From: Planctomycetota bacterium
GTDB lineage: Bacteria > Planctomycetota > Phycisphaerae > WQYP01
DNA length: 33,872 nt
Assembly (NCBI GenBank): GCA_021810145.1
Contig: JAJZJL010000045.1
Location: forward strand, 1 to 33,872
Reading direction: 5' to 3'
Shown: positions 26,244 through 33,872 of the stretch, piece by piece
How positions within the stretch are numbered: the stretch's first letter is position 1
Layout: every line of letters starts with the position of its first letter
The notes under the pieces: generated by a model
The model's database searches: none
What the model was told of the DNA's origin: nothing
Seen by the model: the letters and a program-made list of their open reading frames with translations, nothing else
Translations under genes and position numbers: made by a program

Positions 26244-27848
26244 ATGGCCACGCACTATCCACGACTTATCGGCACGGTTTTAGCCGCGGCGCTGATCGCC
26301 GTATCGGCTCCGATTTTCGCCAAACCGGCGGCAAAGCCGGTCGATAACACAACGCTACTGGCGGCACCGGTTATCAATCGGCAAAAACATGAATTTACCA
26401 TTCCGGCCGCGTTCTGGAATGAACATCTCACCGATTGGCTGGATGTGGCATTATGCGGCCGCCCCAGCAATTTTCTTCATGAAACGGTACTGAGTGTTCA
26501 AACCACGCGTCATATTATCAAACAGGCCTTCCATGCCATCGGGTATCATTCCGCCATGAAGTGGTCCCCCGATCTTGCTGATTTCGGCTCGATCCGCGGA
26601 CAGCCGGTGCTGATTCTCGTGCGGTTTAAACTGCATGGCAAACCGCAAACGTTTTTACTTGATGAATTGATCGAATTCCGGGCCTGGCATGTTTCCGTCG
26701 GCCCATTTGGCTGGCTGTATCTCGGTACGCATAACCCCTATCATCCGGAGCATCAGCAAGCGCAGGCAAAGGCGGGACAGCGTGTTGATTCGGCTGCTAT
26801 TTTGACGGATGATCCGCAGATTGCCATGCAATTTCGCGGCATTCAGCATGCCTCGCAATCCCTTCTGGATTTTCCGCTGTGTTTTGATAATTGGATATAC
26901 CCCAACATTCGCTATCACCGTAATTCCTCGGTGCTTTCGATGAAAGTATTCAACAGCAACGGTAAAGTTCCGGCGGTGCTGGTTATCCGGCGCGTTTCCG
27001 AGGTGCAGTATCTGCGGGCGGCGGAAAAATACTGGCATGAACCGGGTTTTGCCGCCTGTATAAGCCAGGAAATACCGGTGGCCGGGAAGATAGACTCCGC
27101 GCGGCGGCGGCTGTGGCAACTGGTTCATGTGAAACATGCGGCCTGGACCGATTGGCGGGTGGAACGCTGTGTGGCAAAATTACAATATTGCAATGCCCGG
27201 CTTCAGGCGGCATGGGTGGCGTGGGATGTGGCCCACGCCCGATTCCGCGCGGCCAATAATTTGACGGCCCAGCAAGTGGGGCAGCAGGCAAAATTATTTT
27301 TATCGCACCTGCGGCAGGTGGCGGAATGTGATCGGCAACTCTGGCTGGCCACGCAGGCGGCTGATGAATTGCACAAGTTGAAGCTCTCAGCGAAACCGGC
27401 CGCTGCCGCGAAAATCCGGCAACTGCAGGCCGCCGAACTGGCCGCACGGTCGCAGGCACTGCTCTATTCCAACGCACAAAAGCTGCAGTTCTGGGGCCGC
27501 AAAAAGCACAACTTGAAACCCGATGATCCGCGGAAGATATGGATTCGTGACGTCCAGGCGCAGTATGCGCTGGCGGAGGCCCGGAACGCAATGGGACGCT
27601 CCGGTCTGGCTTACGCCGCCGCGATGAAATCCGGCGCATCTGAAAAACAGCAACATGCATATCTGACGGCCATATTGCGTGTTGCGCTGGCCAAGCAGAA
27701 CGTGTCCCTGGTTAACATTGATTTTCATATCACCAACGATGAGGGATTCGCCAGTGCCAAACATATTGCCGCATTGAAAGTGCAAAAAGTTGAAATTCAA
27801 AAACGAATCAGGCAAATCAAGGCTCAATTGAAAAACCTAACCCGCTGA
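26244..27848 (+). CDS. Secreted YdjY-domain protein with long helical C-terminal part
   Basis: This is an exported protein of 534 residues. A signal peptide (about residues 1-26, cleavage near IFAKP) is followed by a YdjY-like domain (about 45-240). That domain has SNFLHETVLSV, IKQAFHAIGY, a WHVS...GWLYLG strand pair and SLLDFPLCFDN, in the order known for this planctomycete-rich family of unknown function. From about residue 280 to the end it is rich in Ala, Gln, Lys and Trp and mostly helical (for example QLQAAELAARSQALLYSNAQ), suggesting coiled coils. AGGA lies 8 bases before the ATG. It is divergent from manC with 164 bases between. The role is unknown. Confidence 0.8.
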   Translation: MATHYPRLIGTVLAAALIAVSAPIFAKPAAKPVDNTTLLAAPVINRQKHEFTIPAAFWNEHLTDWLDVALCGRPSNFLHETVLSVQTTRHIIKQAFHAIGYHSAMKWSPDLADFGSIRGQPVLILVRFKLHGKPQTFLLDELIEFRAWHVSVGPFGWLYLGTHNPYHPEHQQAQAKAGQRVDSAAILTDDPQIAMQFRGIQHASQSLLDFPLCFDNWIYPNIRYHRNSSVLSMKVFNSNGKVPAVLVIRRVSEVQYLRAAEKYWHEPGFAACISQEIPVAGKIDSARRRLWQLVHVKHAAWTDWRVERCVAKLQYCNARLQAAWVAWDVAHARFRAANNLTAQQVGQQAKLFLSHLRQVAECDRQLWLATQAADELHKLKLSAKPAAAAKIRQLQAAELAARSQALLYSNAQKLQFWGRKKHNLKPDDPRKIWIRDVQAQYALAEARNAMGRSGLAYAAAMKSGASEKQQHAYLTAILRVALAKQNVSLVNIDFHITNDEGFASAKHIAALKVQKVEIQKRIRQIKAQLKNLTR

Positions 27849-27902
27849 GATTCCCGGGGCGTTGGCCATACCGGGCCATTTTGATTGGAAAATATTGTGA
27901 GC

Positions 27903-28027
27903 CGGTTTGGAAACTCCGCCGGCAGCGCCCTGGGGCGGTAAAGGGCCGTCTGCGGGGTGATCGATTTTCAACATAATCCGGAATATGCTTCGGATATGCG
28001 CCCTTGCATCCATCCATTTGCCAAACC
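27903..28027 (-). repeat. ~125-bp dispersed repeat, minus copy
   Basis: Reverse-complement counterpart of 20124-20251. The internal palindrome is here imperfect by one base (CATAATCCGGAATATG on the plus strand). It lies just after the YdjY-domain gene and before the second repeat block. Confidence 0.85.
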
Positions 28028-28103
28028 AATCCACCGCCTGACATTGATACTGCGGCAGGTGTTTGCGATGGCGAACTGGCTTGGGTTTTGCTGTGATGGG
28101 GTA

Positions 28104-28392
28104 GACCGCCCCGGCGCGCACGGGGTAAGGCTCCTGCGCGGATAGCCCGGATGAAGTGCATTGAGCACCGGGCATTTGGCATTGAGCATCTGGAACAGGA
28201 ATTTTCACCACAAAGACATAAAGGCGCTGTAACGGTATATGATCAGTATTAACAGTATTGATCAGTATATTCAGTGTTGGTCAGTATTTTCAGTACCTGT
28301 CCCAAGCAGCGGAAATCATTGCTTCCCGGCGCGCCGGGACTCGTTGACGCCCCCCCCCCCGTATCCGCGTTATCCGCGCTATCCGCGGTGCA
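28104..28392. repeat. Composite inverted-repeat element (copy B)
   Basis: It shares its body with copy A: GAAGTGCATTGAGCACCGGG, the TTTTCACCACAAAGACATAA block, the 9-nt ATCAGTAnn array (28237-28300), the CCCGGCGCGCCGGG palindrome and a run of 12 C. The right end 28363-28392 matches the right end of A except at one position. The left end differs: the CCGCCCCGGCGCGCACGGGG module replaces the first CGGAT unit. Confidence 0.85.
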
Positions 28393-28491
28393 CCCCATCC
28401 TGCCGGGAAGCCAATCCGATTCGCCATCGCAGGTCCCCGTGCACGCCGGGGCGGTGTGCTGGCGTCCCTATTGACTCGGTGACGAAACAGG

Positions 28492-28582
28492 ACCACGGAT
28501 TTCACGGATGGCACGGATACGGGAAAGGGCTTCGAAGGTGCATGGTCTGTGCGTTATCCGTTTAATCCGTATAATCGGTGGG
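28492..28582. repeat. 91-bp CACGGAT hairpin repeat, third copy
   Basis: The left arm is identical to that at 18645-18671 and the right arm matches with few changes. It is followed, as in the first block, by the GAAATCGCATCGCAACAACG spacer (from 28608) and then the CCGCCCCGGCGCGCACGGGG module. Confidence 0.85.
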
Positions 28583-28677
28583 GATGTGGGTTAACGTAGT
28601 GGCGGCGGAAATCGCATCGCAACAACGGGGGCCCCGAGCCGAAGCTGGCGCCCACCGGGAAGTCATGTTAAATGCAC

Positions 28678-28959
28678 CGCCCCGGCGCGCACGGGGTAAA
28701 CTCTCTAAGCGGATAGCGCGGATGAAGTGCATTGAGCATCGAGCATTTGGCATTGAGCATCTGGAACAGGAATTTTCACCACAAAGACATAAAGGCGCTG
28801 TAACGGTATATGATCAGTATTAACAGTGTTGATCAGTATATTCAGTACCTGTCCCCGTGTGCCGCCGGGACCCATTGCCCGTCGTTCGTTGCTTCCCGGC
28901 ACGCCGGGACTCGTTGACGCCCCCCCCGTATCCGCGTTATCCGCGATATCCGCGGTGCA
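28678..28959. repeat. Composite inverted-repeat element (copy C)
   Basis: Same arrangement as copy B: the CCGCCCCGGCGCGCACGGGG module, GCGGATAGCGCGGAT, the shared body with a shortened 9-nt array (28807-28850), the CCCGGCACGCCGGG palindrome, a 7-C run and the terminal repeat at 28930-28959. That terminal repeat is identical to the right end of copy A. Confidence 0.85.
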
Positions 28960-28999
28960 CCCCATCGCACCAAACACACACAATGAGGCTGGCTGAGCA

Positions 29000-29205
29000 G
29001 TGAGGAGTTGGGAGTTAGGAGGGTGGTGAATCGCTGTGCTTTGAACAGGTTCTGGATTCTAATCCGCAGATTTCACGGAGACAGCATTACAGTATATGCA
29101 GTACGGGGCAGTATTGTCAGTAATTTCAGTATCGTCAGTTTTGCCAGTATTAGCAGTTTCTTCAGTACCTGCAACCTGGAACCTCGAACCTCGAACCTGG
29201 AATTT
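29000..29205 (+). repeat. Mixed 7-nt and 9-nt tandem arrays
   Basis: AGGAGTT/GGGAGTT units lie near 29000-29030. A degenerate 9-nt CAGTAnnnn array follows at 29085-29170, and AACCTGG/AACCTCG 7-nt units at 29172-29205. The next 270 bases up to the ileS stop hold only palindromes (CCCGGCGTGCCGGGG near 29222, GGCGAG/CTCGCC near 29251) and no gene. Confidence 0.8.
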
Positions 29206-29481
29206 AGCATTTGAAGCCTTGGCCCGGCGTGCCGGGGAATCTCAAGCAGCGGCGAGCAGGCTCGCCGGCTTACCTTCCAGATTCTCTGCCGGCGCGCCGT
29301 GATCAATTGTTCGTCTCCGTATCCGCGCCGCAATCTGTCACATTCTTCGCGGTCTGCGAAGAAATCCCAGCTCGGCGCACCGCGCTTTTGGCGGACGGTT
29401 AGCCCCGGCAAAGCCGGCGGCTATGTGATGTTTGGTTGCGGCTTCTCCGCGCTGGGGCTTCCGGATCGTCTGGCTCTGGCA

Positions 29482-32373
29482 TTATCGGGTTAATGCCTGC
29501 ACCACTGCGGCATCACGCGCTGATAAATCCGGATAATCGGCATTGCTGCCGACATCCGGGCGACGCTTCCAGGAGCGGGCACAACTGGGATATTTTTCCC
29601 GCGCGTCAATGATTTCCACAGCTAATTGTTCGCCGGTAATGATCCGGTGGAAGCCGGCTCCCAGTACATCTTCAATTTCCCGGCCATACCGATTCATCAA
29701 CGGTGCCAGAGCATGACCGGCGGGAACGCTGATTACCGCTTCACTGTCCAGAGCGTTGCCCAGACCGCGGGATTTTTTCAGCGCGTCGAGCTGCTTGAGC
29801 CCATCGTGGACCAGGGGCATAATCATTTCCCACTGCGCCAGCAATTCCGGGCTTGGCGCTTCCGGCGGGGCCGTGAACAAATGGGTGTGAATGCAATCGC
29901 CGAACAAATCTTTCAGCCCCGGCAACTCACGGGTGATCTGACAGACTTCGTCCGCGGTGAAGACCAGTATGGGAGCGCAAAGTTCCACCAGGTAAACCAG
30001 CAGCATGGCACAGACACTTTGCGATGCCCGGCGCCTCGGATCATCCGGCAATTCACAGTAGAGGCGATCTTTAATGGCTTTGGCATAAATGGTCGAAATG
30101 TCCACGTTGCAAAAATCATACAAGGCCCGGAAAACTTTATGGAATTCATATTGATCAAAGGCCGCATGAACTTCGCGGGTCATCTCGGCCAGGCGGCCGA
30201 GCATCCAGGTGTCAATGCTGTACGGCTCCGGTGCAGTCTGATTCCGGGCCTGATCAAAATCATATAAATTACCCAGCAGATACCGGATGGTATTGCGGAT
30301 TTTACGGTACGCATCACTGGTGCGTTCCAGCAGTTCTCTGGAGCAGGGCATATCGTCCTGATAATCCACACTGGCCACCCACAGGCGCAATACGTCCGCA
30401 CCATTGTTTTTCAGCGCATCGGAAACTTTAATATCGTTGCCCTGGCTTTTGGACATTTTATGTCCGTGGCTGTCCACAATAAAGCCATGCGTGAGAATCT
30501 GCTTAAACGGCGGATTCTTACGATATCCGGCGGCTTCCAGCAGCGACGCCTGAAACCAGCCCCGGTGCTGATCCGATCCTTCGAGATACATATCGGCGGG
30601 ATATCCCAGTTCCGGATGGGTGCTTTCCAATACCGCATGATGCGACGCGCCGGATTCAAACCAGACATCCAGAATATCGTTGCCCTTGCGCAGGTCACGG
30701 GTATTAAAGCAATGGCCGGTCCGGGTTGTTCCCTCGGCGGTCAGTGCGGTATCCACCCATTCGGAGGTGCCCAGAATTTGCTCCGGCGAATGTGTATACC
30801 AGCAATCGGCACCATGTTGACGCACATATTCCGCGACCTGCCGAACCGATTTTTCCGTCAGCAGTATTTCGCCATCAGCGGCAAAAAATGCCGGAATCGG
30901 CACGCCCCAGGATCGCTGGCGGGAAATGCACCAGTCCGGCCGGGTTTCCAGCATGCCGGCGATGCGGTTTTTGCCCCATGCGGGAATCCATTGGAGTGAA
31001 TCAATAAATGTTTTTGCGGTTTGCAGTAGCGGGCTGTTGCCGCTGGCGCGGATAAACCACTGCTCGGTGGCGCGCAAAATGGTGGCCTTGCGGCAGCGCC
31101 AGCAGTGCGGATAGCTGTGTTCAACTTCGTGGCGGTGAAACAGCAGTCCCGCATCCGCCAGCCGCTGGACCACCAGTTCGTTGGATTGCCAGATGCTTTG
31201 CCCGCGCAGAAATTCCGGTACGCTTTGATCATAGCGCCCGTCCGGCAGAACCGGGCAATAGACTTCCAGGCCGGCTTTCCGGCCGGTCTGATAATCCTCC
31301 GTGCCGTGACCGGGAGCAATGTGAACCAATCCCGTTCCATCATCCAGTGTGACATAATCTGCCGCAATAACCGGTTGCAGGCGATTACCATCCAGCGGAT
31401 GACGATACGCGATGCCCGCGGCAATTAAATCCGCGCCGGTTATGGAATCGGATACGTTGTAATGCGCAACGCCCGCCTGCAGCATGGCGGCCGGTATTCT
31501 TTTGGCCGCAAGGATCAGAACCTGCGGCCCGTTATGTTCATAGCTGGCCACCGCATATTGATGTTCCGGATGGACCGCCACGGCGCGATTGGCGGGAATG
31601 GTCCAGGGGGTGGTGGTCCAGATGATTAAATGGGCACCGGACGGCTTGGTGCCCCATGCGGCCGGCCAGGACCCAGTGGTTAAATCCAGGGAAAATTTAA
31701 CAAATATGGAAGTATCTTTTTTATTGGAATATTCCAGTTCGGCTTCGGCCAGAGCGGTTTGATCAAACGTGCACCAGTGCACGGGCTTGCGCTGGCGAAA
31801 TACCAAATCGCGCTGCAGCAGGCTTCCCAGCACATTCAGTACACCGGCCTCATACGCCGGATCCAGTGTGAGATACGGCTTGTCAAACTGCCCCAGAACC
31901 CCCAGGCGTTCAAAGGAGTCTGACTGCAGCTTGACATATTTCATCGCATAATCGCGGCAGCGCCGGCGAATATCCTCAACGGATAATTCGCGCATTTTAG
32001 GGCCAAGTTCCTTCTGGATGGCGCTTTCAATCGGCAGGCCATGGCAATCCCAGCCGGGAACATAAGGCGCATCATGCCCCTGCATGGTGCGGTACTTTAC
32101 GACCATATCCTTAAGGACTTTGTTGATCAGGTGTCCCATGTGAATATCGCCATTGGCGTAGGGGGGGCCATCATGCAGCACCCACTTGCCGAGCGTATGC
32201 GGGCGCGATCGGATGCGCTGATACAGATTTTCCTTTTGCCAGCGGGCCAGAATTCCCGGCTCGCGCTGGGTTAAATTAGCCTTCATATCAAAGCTGGTCT
32301 TGGGCAGATTCAGCGTGGTGCGATAATCCGCGGCGGGCTTGGGCGATACTTCCGGTGATGGTTCTGTAGTCAT
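29482..32373 (-). CDS. ileS: Isoleucyl-tRNA synthetase
   Basis: This class I synthetase of 963 residues charges tRNA-Ile. DGPPYANGDIHMGH (the HIGH motif, about residues 78-81) and HKMSKSQGND (KMSKS) are present. So are VPGWDCHGLPIE, the editing-domain region WTTTPWTIPANRAVAVHPE with GTGLVHIAPGHGTEDY, and DVWFESG. In the C-terminal zinc-finger position (SCARSW ... DLSARD) only one of the four usual cysteines remains, the others being Ser, Ser and Asp. The ATG at 32373 was preferred over a start 23 codons upstream, because the family alignment begins near SFDMKANL; the ribosome site is weak for either. Confidence 0.96.
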   Translation of the reverse strand: MTTEPSPEVSPKPAADYRTTLNLPKTSFDMKANLTQREPGILARWQKENLYQRIRSRPHTLGKWVLHDGPPYANGDIHMGHLINKVLKDMVVKYRTMQGHDAPYVPGWDCHGLPIESAIQKELGPKMRELSVEDIRRRCRDYAMKYVKLQSDSFERLGVLGQFDKPYLTLDPAYEAGVLNVLGSLLQRDLVFRQRKPVHWCTFDQTALAEAELEYSNKKDTSIFVKFSLDLTTGSWPAAWGTKPSGAHLIIWTTTPWTIPANRAVAVHPEHQYAVASYEHNGPQVLILAAKRIPAAMLQAGVAHYNVSDSITGADLIAAGIAYRHPLDGNRLQPVIAADYVTLDDGTGLVHIAPGHGTEDYQTGRKAGLEVYCPVLPDGRYDQSVPEFLRGQSIWQSNELVVQRLADAGLLFHRHEVEHSYPHCWRCRKATILRATEQWFIRASGNSPLLQTAKTFIDSLQWIPAWGKNRIAGMLETRPDWCISRQRSWGVPIPAFFAADGEILLTEKSVRQVAEYVRQHGADCWYTHSPEQILGTSEWVDTALTAEGTTRTGHCFNTRDLRKGNDILDVWFESGASHHAVLESTHPELGYPADMYLEGSDQHRGWFQASLLEAAGYRKNPPFKQILTHGFIVDSHGHKMSKSQGNDIKVSDALKNNGADVLRLWVASVDYQDDMPCSRELLERTSDAYRKIRNTIRYLLGNLYDFDQARNQTAPEPYSIDTWMLGRLAEMTREVHAAFDQYEFHKVFRALYDFCNVDISTIYAKAIKDRLYCELPDDPRRRASQSVCAMLLVYLVELCAPILVFTADEVCQITRELPGLKDLFGDCIHTHLFTAPPEAPSPELLAQWEMIMPLVHDGLKQLDALKKSRGLGNALDSEAVISVPAGHALAPLMNRYGREIEDVLGAGFHRIITGEQLAVEIIDAREKYPSCARSWKRRPDVGSNADYPDLSARDAAVVQALTR

Positions 32374-32660
32374 CTGGCTCGTTTCAACCTTAATCGGGAA
32401 AACATCCAGCCACGCGATTCCGGCCGCAGTGGCAAAACCCACAATATACCGGCAAAGCCGGCCCAGCGAAACGGCGGGCCAGCAGTCGCCGCAGCCATAA
32501 TTTCAAGATAAACGCTTGAGCCTGGCCCCGTGGCATTGACATATCCGGTGAAAACTTTACAATTTGCAGTTTTCGGGCATGGCGGAACCCCGGGTACTAA
32601 GTGTTAGAATCCCGACCGCAGCCGAGTGATGAGTAGTATTTCATAGATATTGAGTAGAAT

Positions 32661-33137
32661 ATGACAACAACAGCCAATCCAACGCGTCACCGAATTGCCA
32701 AACCAGCCGGGCGTACAACTTTAGCACGGGTCGGACACACCGATAACCGCTGGTATATTGTGGATGCTACGGATCAAACCCTCGGGCGGCTGGCCACCAA
32801 GGTTGCCACGCATCTGATGGGTAAGCATAAGCCGACCTATACGCCCACGGTCGATGTCGGCGATTACATCATTGTCATCAATACCAGCAAGATTAAAGTT
32901 TCAGGCCGCAAGCTGGATCAACGCGAATACGATTATTACACCTATTATCCCGGTGGACACAAGGTCAAACCTCTGAAAGATTTGCTGAATCGCCACCCCG
33001 AAACGGTTTTTGAACTGGCGGTTCGTCGCATGCTTCCCAAAACCACCATGGGTGTGAAAATGTTCAGTAAGCTTAAATGCTTCAAGGATGACAAGCACCC
33101 GCACGCCGCCCAACGGCCTGAAGTGCTCAAGTTTTAA
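32661..33137 (+). CDS. rplM: 50S ribosomal protein L13
   Basis: This is a 158-residue large-subunit protein with an N-terminal extension of about 20 residues relative to the usual 142. It shows WYIVDATDQTLGRLATKVATHLMGKHKPTYTPTVDVGDYIIVIN, YYTYYPGG and VRRMLPKTTMG, all typical of L13. It lies 62 bases upstream of rpsI, the conserved rplM-rpsI pair. Only a weak ribosome site is visible. Confidence 0.97.
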   Translation: MTTTANPTRHRIAKPAGRTTLARVGHTDNRWYIVDATDQTLGRLATKVATHLMGKHKPTYTPTVDVGDYIIVINTSKIKVSGRKLDQREYDYYTYYPGGHKVKPLKDLLNRHPETVFELAVRRMLPKTTMGVKMFSKLKCFKDDKHPHAAQRPEVLKF

Positions 33138-33199
33138 TGAAATATCGGACGAATCATCCCCGGCATGCCGGGATTACATAAAGGCAGAGGCAAACAGAA

Positions 33200-33655
33200 A
33201 TGACTGAATCTACAACATCATCCGCAACTCCGGCTGGCAACCCCCGTGGAGTTATGACCGTCGGCGGCAAAACGTATTATCTCGGTACAGGCCGCCGAAA
33301 GAAGTCGGTGGCGCGCGTTCGGCTGGTAGCCGGCGAAGGTAAGTTTATAGTCAATGATCGGCCGCTGGATTCCTTTTTCACCGAATCACGCGACCGCACC
33401 ATGGTTCATGCACCTCTGGTATCAGCCAACCTCGCGGGTACCATGGACGTGCTGGTGAATGTCCATGGCGGTGGCCATACGGGGCAGTCCGGAGCCATTT
33501 TGCAGGGTCTGGGCCGGGCGTTAACTGTTTATGATTCCACCTTGCGCAAGTCCATGCAGGATGGCGGTTTCCTTACCCGTGACAGCCGTATGAAAGAACG
33601 TAAAAAATATGGTCTGCGCGGTGCCCGCAGAGCGTATCAGTTCAGCAAGCGCTGA
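33200..33655 (+). CDS. rpsI: 30S ribosomal protein S9
   Basis: This is a 151-residue small-subunit protein. An N-terminal extension of about 25 residues precedes YYLGTGRRKKSVARVRLVAGEGKFIVNDRPLD. GGGHTGQSGAILQGLGRAL and the basic tail RMKERKKYGLRGARRAYQFSKR, which reaches the tRNA P site, complete the protein. GAGG lies 10 bases before the ATG. It is followed directly by a terminator. Confidence 0.97.
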   Translation: MTESTTSSATPAGNPRGVMTVGGKTYYLGTGRRKKSVARVRLVAGEGKFIVNDRPLDSFFTESRDRTMVHAPLVSANLAGTMDVLVNVHGGGHTGQSGAILQGLGRALTVYDSTLRKSMQDGGFLTRDSRMKERKKYGLRGARRAYQFSKR

Positions 33656-33684
33656 TACTTGGTATTGCCCTTTCTTTATTCAAC

Positions 33685-33717
33685 AAAAAGCCGGAAGCTG
33701 CTCTTCCGGCTTTTTTT
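33685..33717 (+). terminator. Rho-independent terminator after rpsI
   Basis: GCCGGAAG (33690-33697) and CTTCCGGC (33703-33710) form a perfect 8-bp stem with a 5-base loop. It is preceded by AAAAA and followed by seven T. It ends the rplM-rpsI unit. The A-tract would also serve a minus-strand gene arriving from the right. Confidence 0.92.
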
Positions 33718-33872
33718 ATCGTAGCGCATGAATGTCAATCACGTGAATTGCGGCTTCGGCCCATGGGCGCAGGCCGGCATGATACGTATTTTGTTAATCA
33801 GGGAGTTGGAATTTATCGGCGATTGCGACTAAATTACCGTTATACCGGCGAAGCTTCATTCGCTGGCGGTGT
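33718..33872 (-). other. Possible 3' end of a minus-strand gene, with internal stop
   Basis: On the minus strand, from the window edge, one frame reads protein-like (MKLRRYNGNLVAIADKFQ), meets TAA at 33794-33796, and continues in the same frame with AGLRPWAEAAIHVIDIHAL to a second TAA at 33719-33721, beside the shared terminator. It could be two short tails, a gene broken by one stop, or chance. No family is recognised. Confidence 0.25.

Noticed and set aside
27817..28983. Many open frames of 60-120 codons in the second repeat block
   Set aside because: They follow repeat modules, share translations between copies in different frames, and lack start signals.

Overview
The window reads as a stretch of bacterial chromosome of medium-high GC. 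It carries mostly housekeeping genes, separated by intergenic regions unusually rich in short dispersed and tandem repeats. The mix suggests a planctomycete, perhaps Phycisphaerae-like: a secreted subtilase with a PEP-CTERM tail, a YdjY-domain exported protein, a GxxExxY protein, a short animal-type transketolase, an lpxD gene (implying an outer membrane), and CACGGAT-type intergenic repeats. This assignment is inference from gene content; no 16S gene is present.

Layout. 1-3060: a PEP-CTERM subtilase-like gene (305-2116) between inversely oriented repeat ends, followed by a 225-bp tandem repeat and a 9-nt tandem array that runs into the stop codon of holB. 3061-5497: holB and a class I aminotransferase on the minus strand. 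5632-6360: a GxxExxY gene flanked by oppositely oriented CACGGAT repeats. 6608-10174: a FucP-type sugar transporter and transketolase, plus strand. 10387-13817: a secreted beta-helix protein and a dolichol-phosphate-mannose-synthase-like glycosyltransferase, minus strand. 13876-17513: PTS enzyme I (minus), divergent from purF (plus). 17803-17876: tRNA-Asp. 17950-19140: a repeat block. 19553-19915: a small double zinc-ribbon protein with its own promoter and terminator. 20573-21046: a PtsN-like EIIA. 21140-24604: rph, an SDR reductase, lpxD, tRNA-Ala and ruvX, all minus. 24800-25000: heptanucleotide arrays. 25003-27848: mannose-1-phosphate guanylyltransferase (minus) and a YdjY-domain secreted protein (plus). 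27850-29210: a second large repeat block. 29482-32373: ileS (minus). 32661-33655: rplM-rpsI (plus) with a strong terminator.

Functional links. GDP-mannose synthesis, the polyprenol-phosphate mannose synthase-like enzyme and LpxD all point to envelope glycan and lipid A synthesis. The sugar importer and transketolase fit carbohydrate use. Enzyme I and EIIA occur with no HPr and no PTS permease in view, which resembles a regulatory PTS.

Most of the unusual signal is in the repeats. There is a roughly 300-bp element with 30-bp terminal inverted repeats (28 of 30 identical) and two further copies that share its body. There are 91-bp CACGGAT hairpins, a 125-bp dispersed repeat present in two inverted copies, an exact 225-bp tandem, and many 7-nt and 9-nt microsatellite-like arrays, two of which sit at stop codons. 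Together they look like a nested set of small non-autonomous elements. The GxxExxY gene is the only protein gene in the window placed like a possible partner, and that link is speculative.
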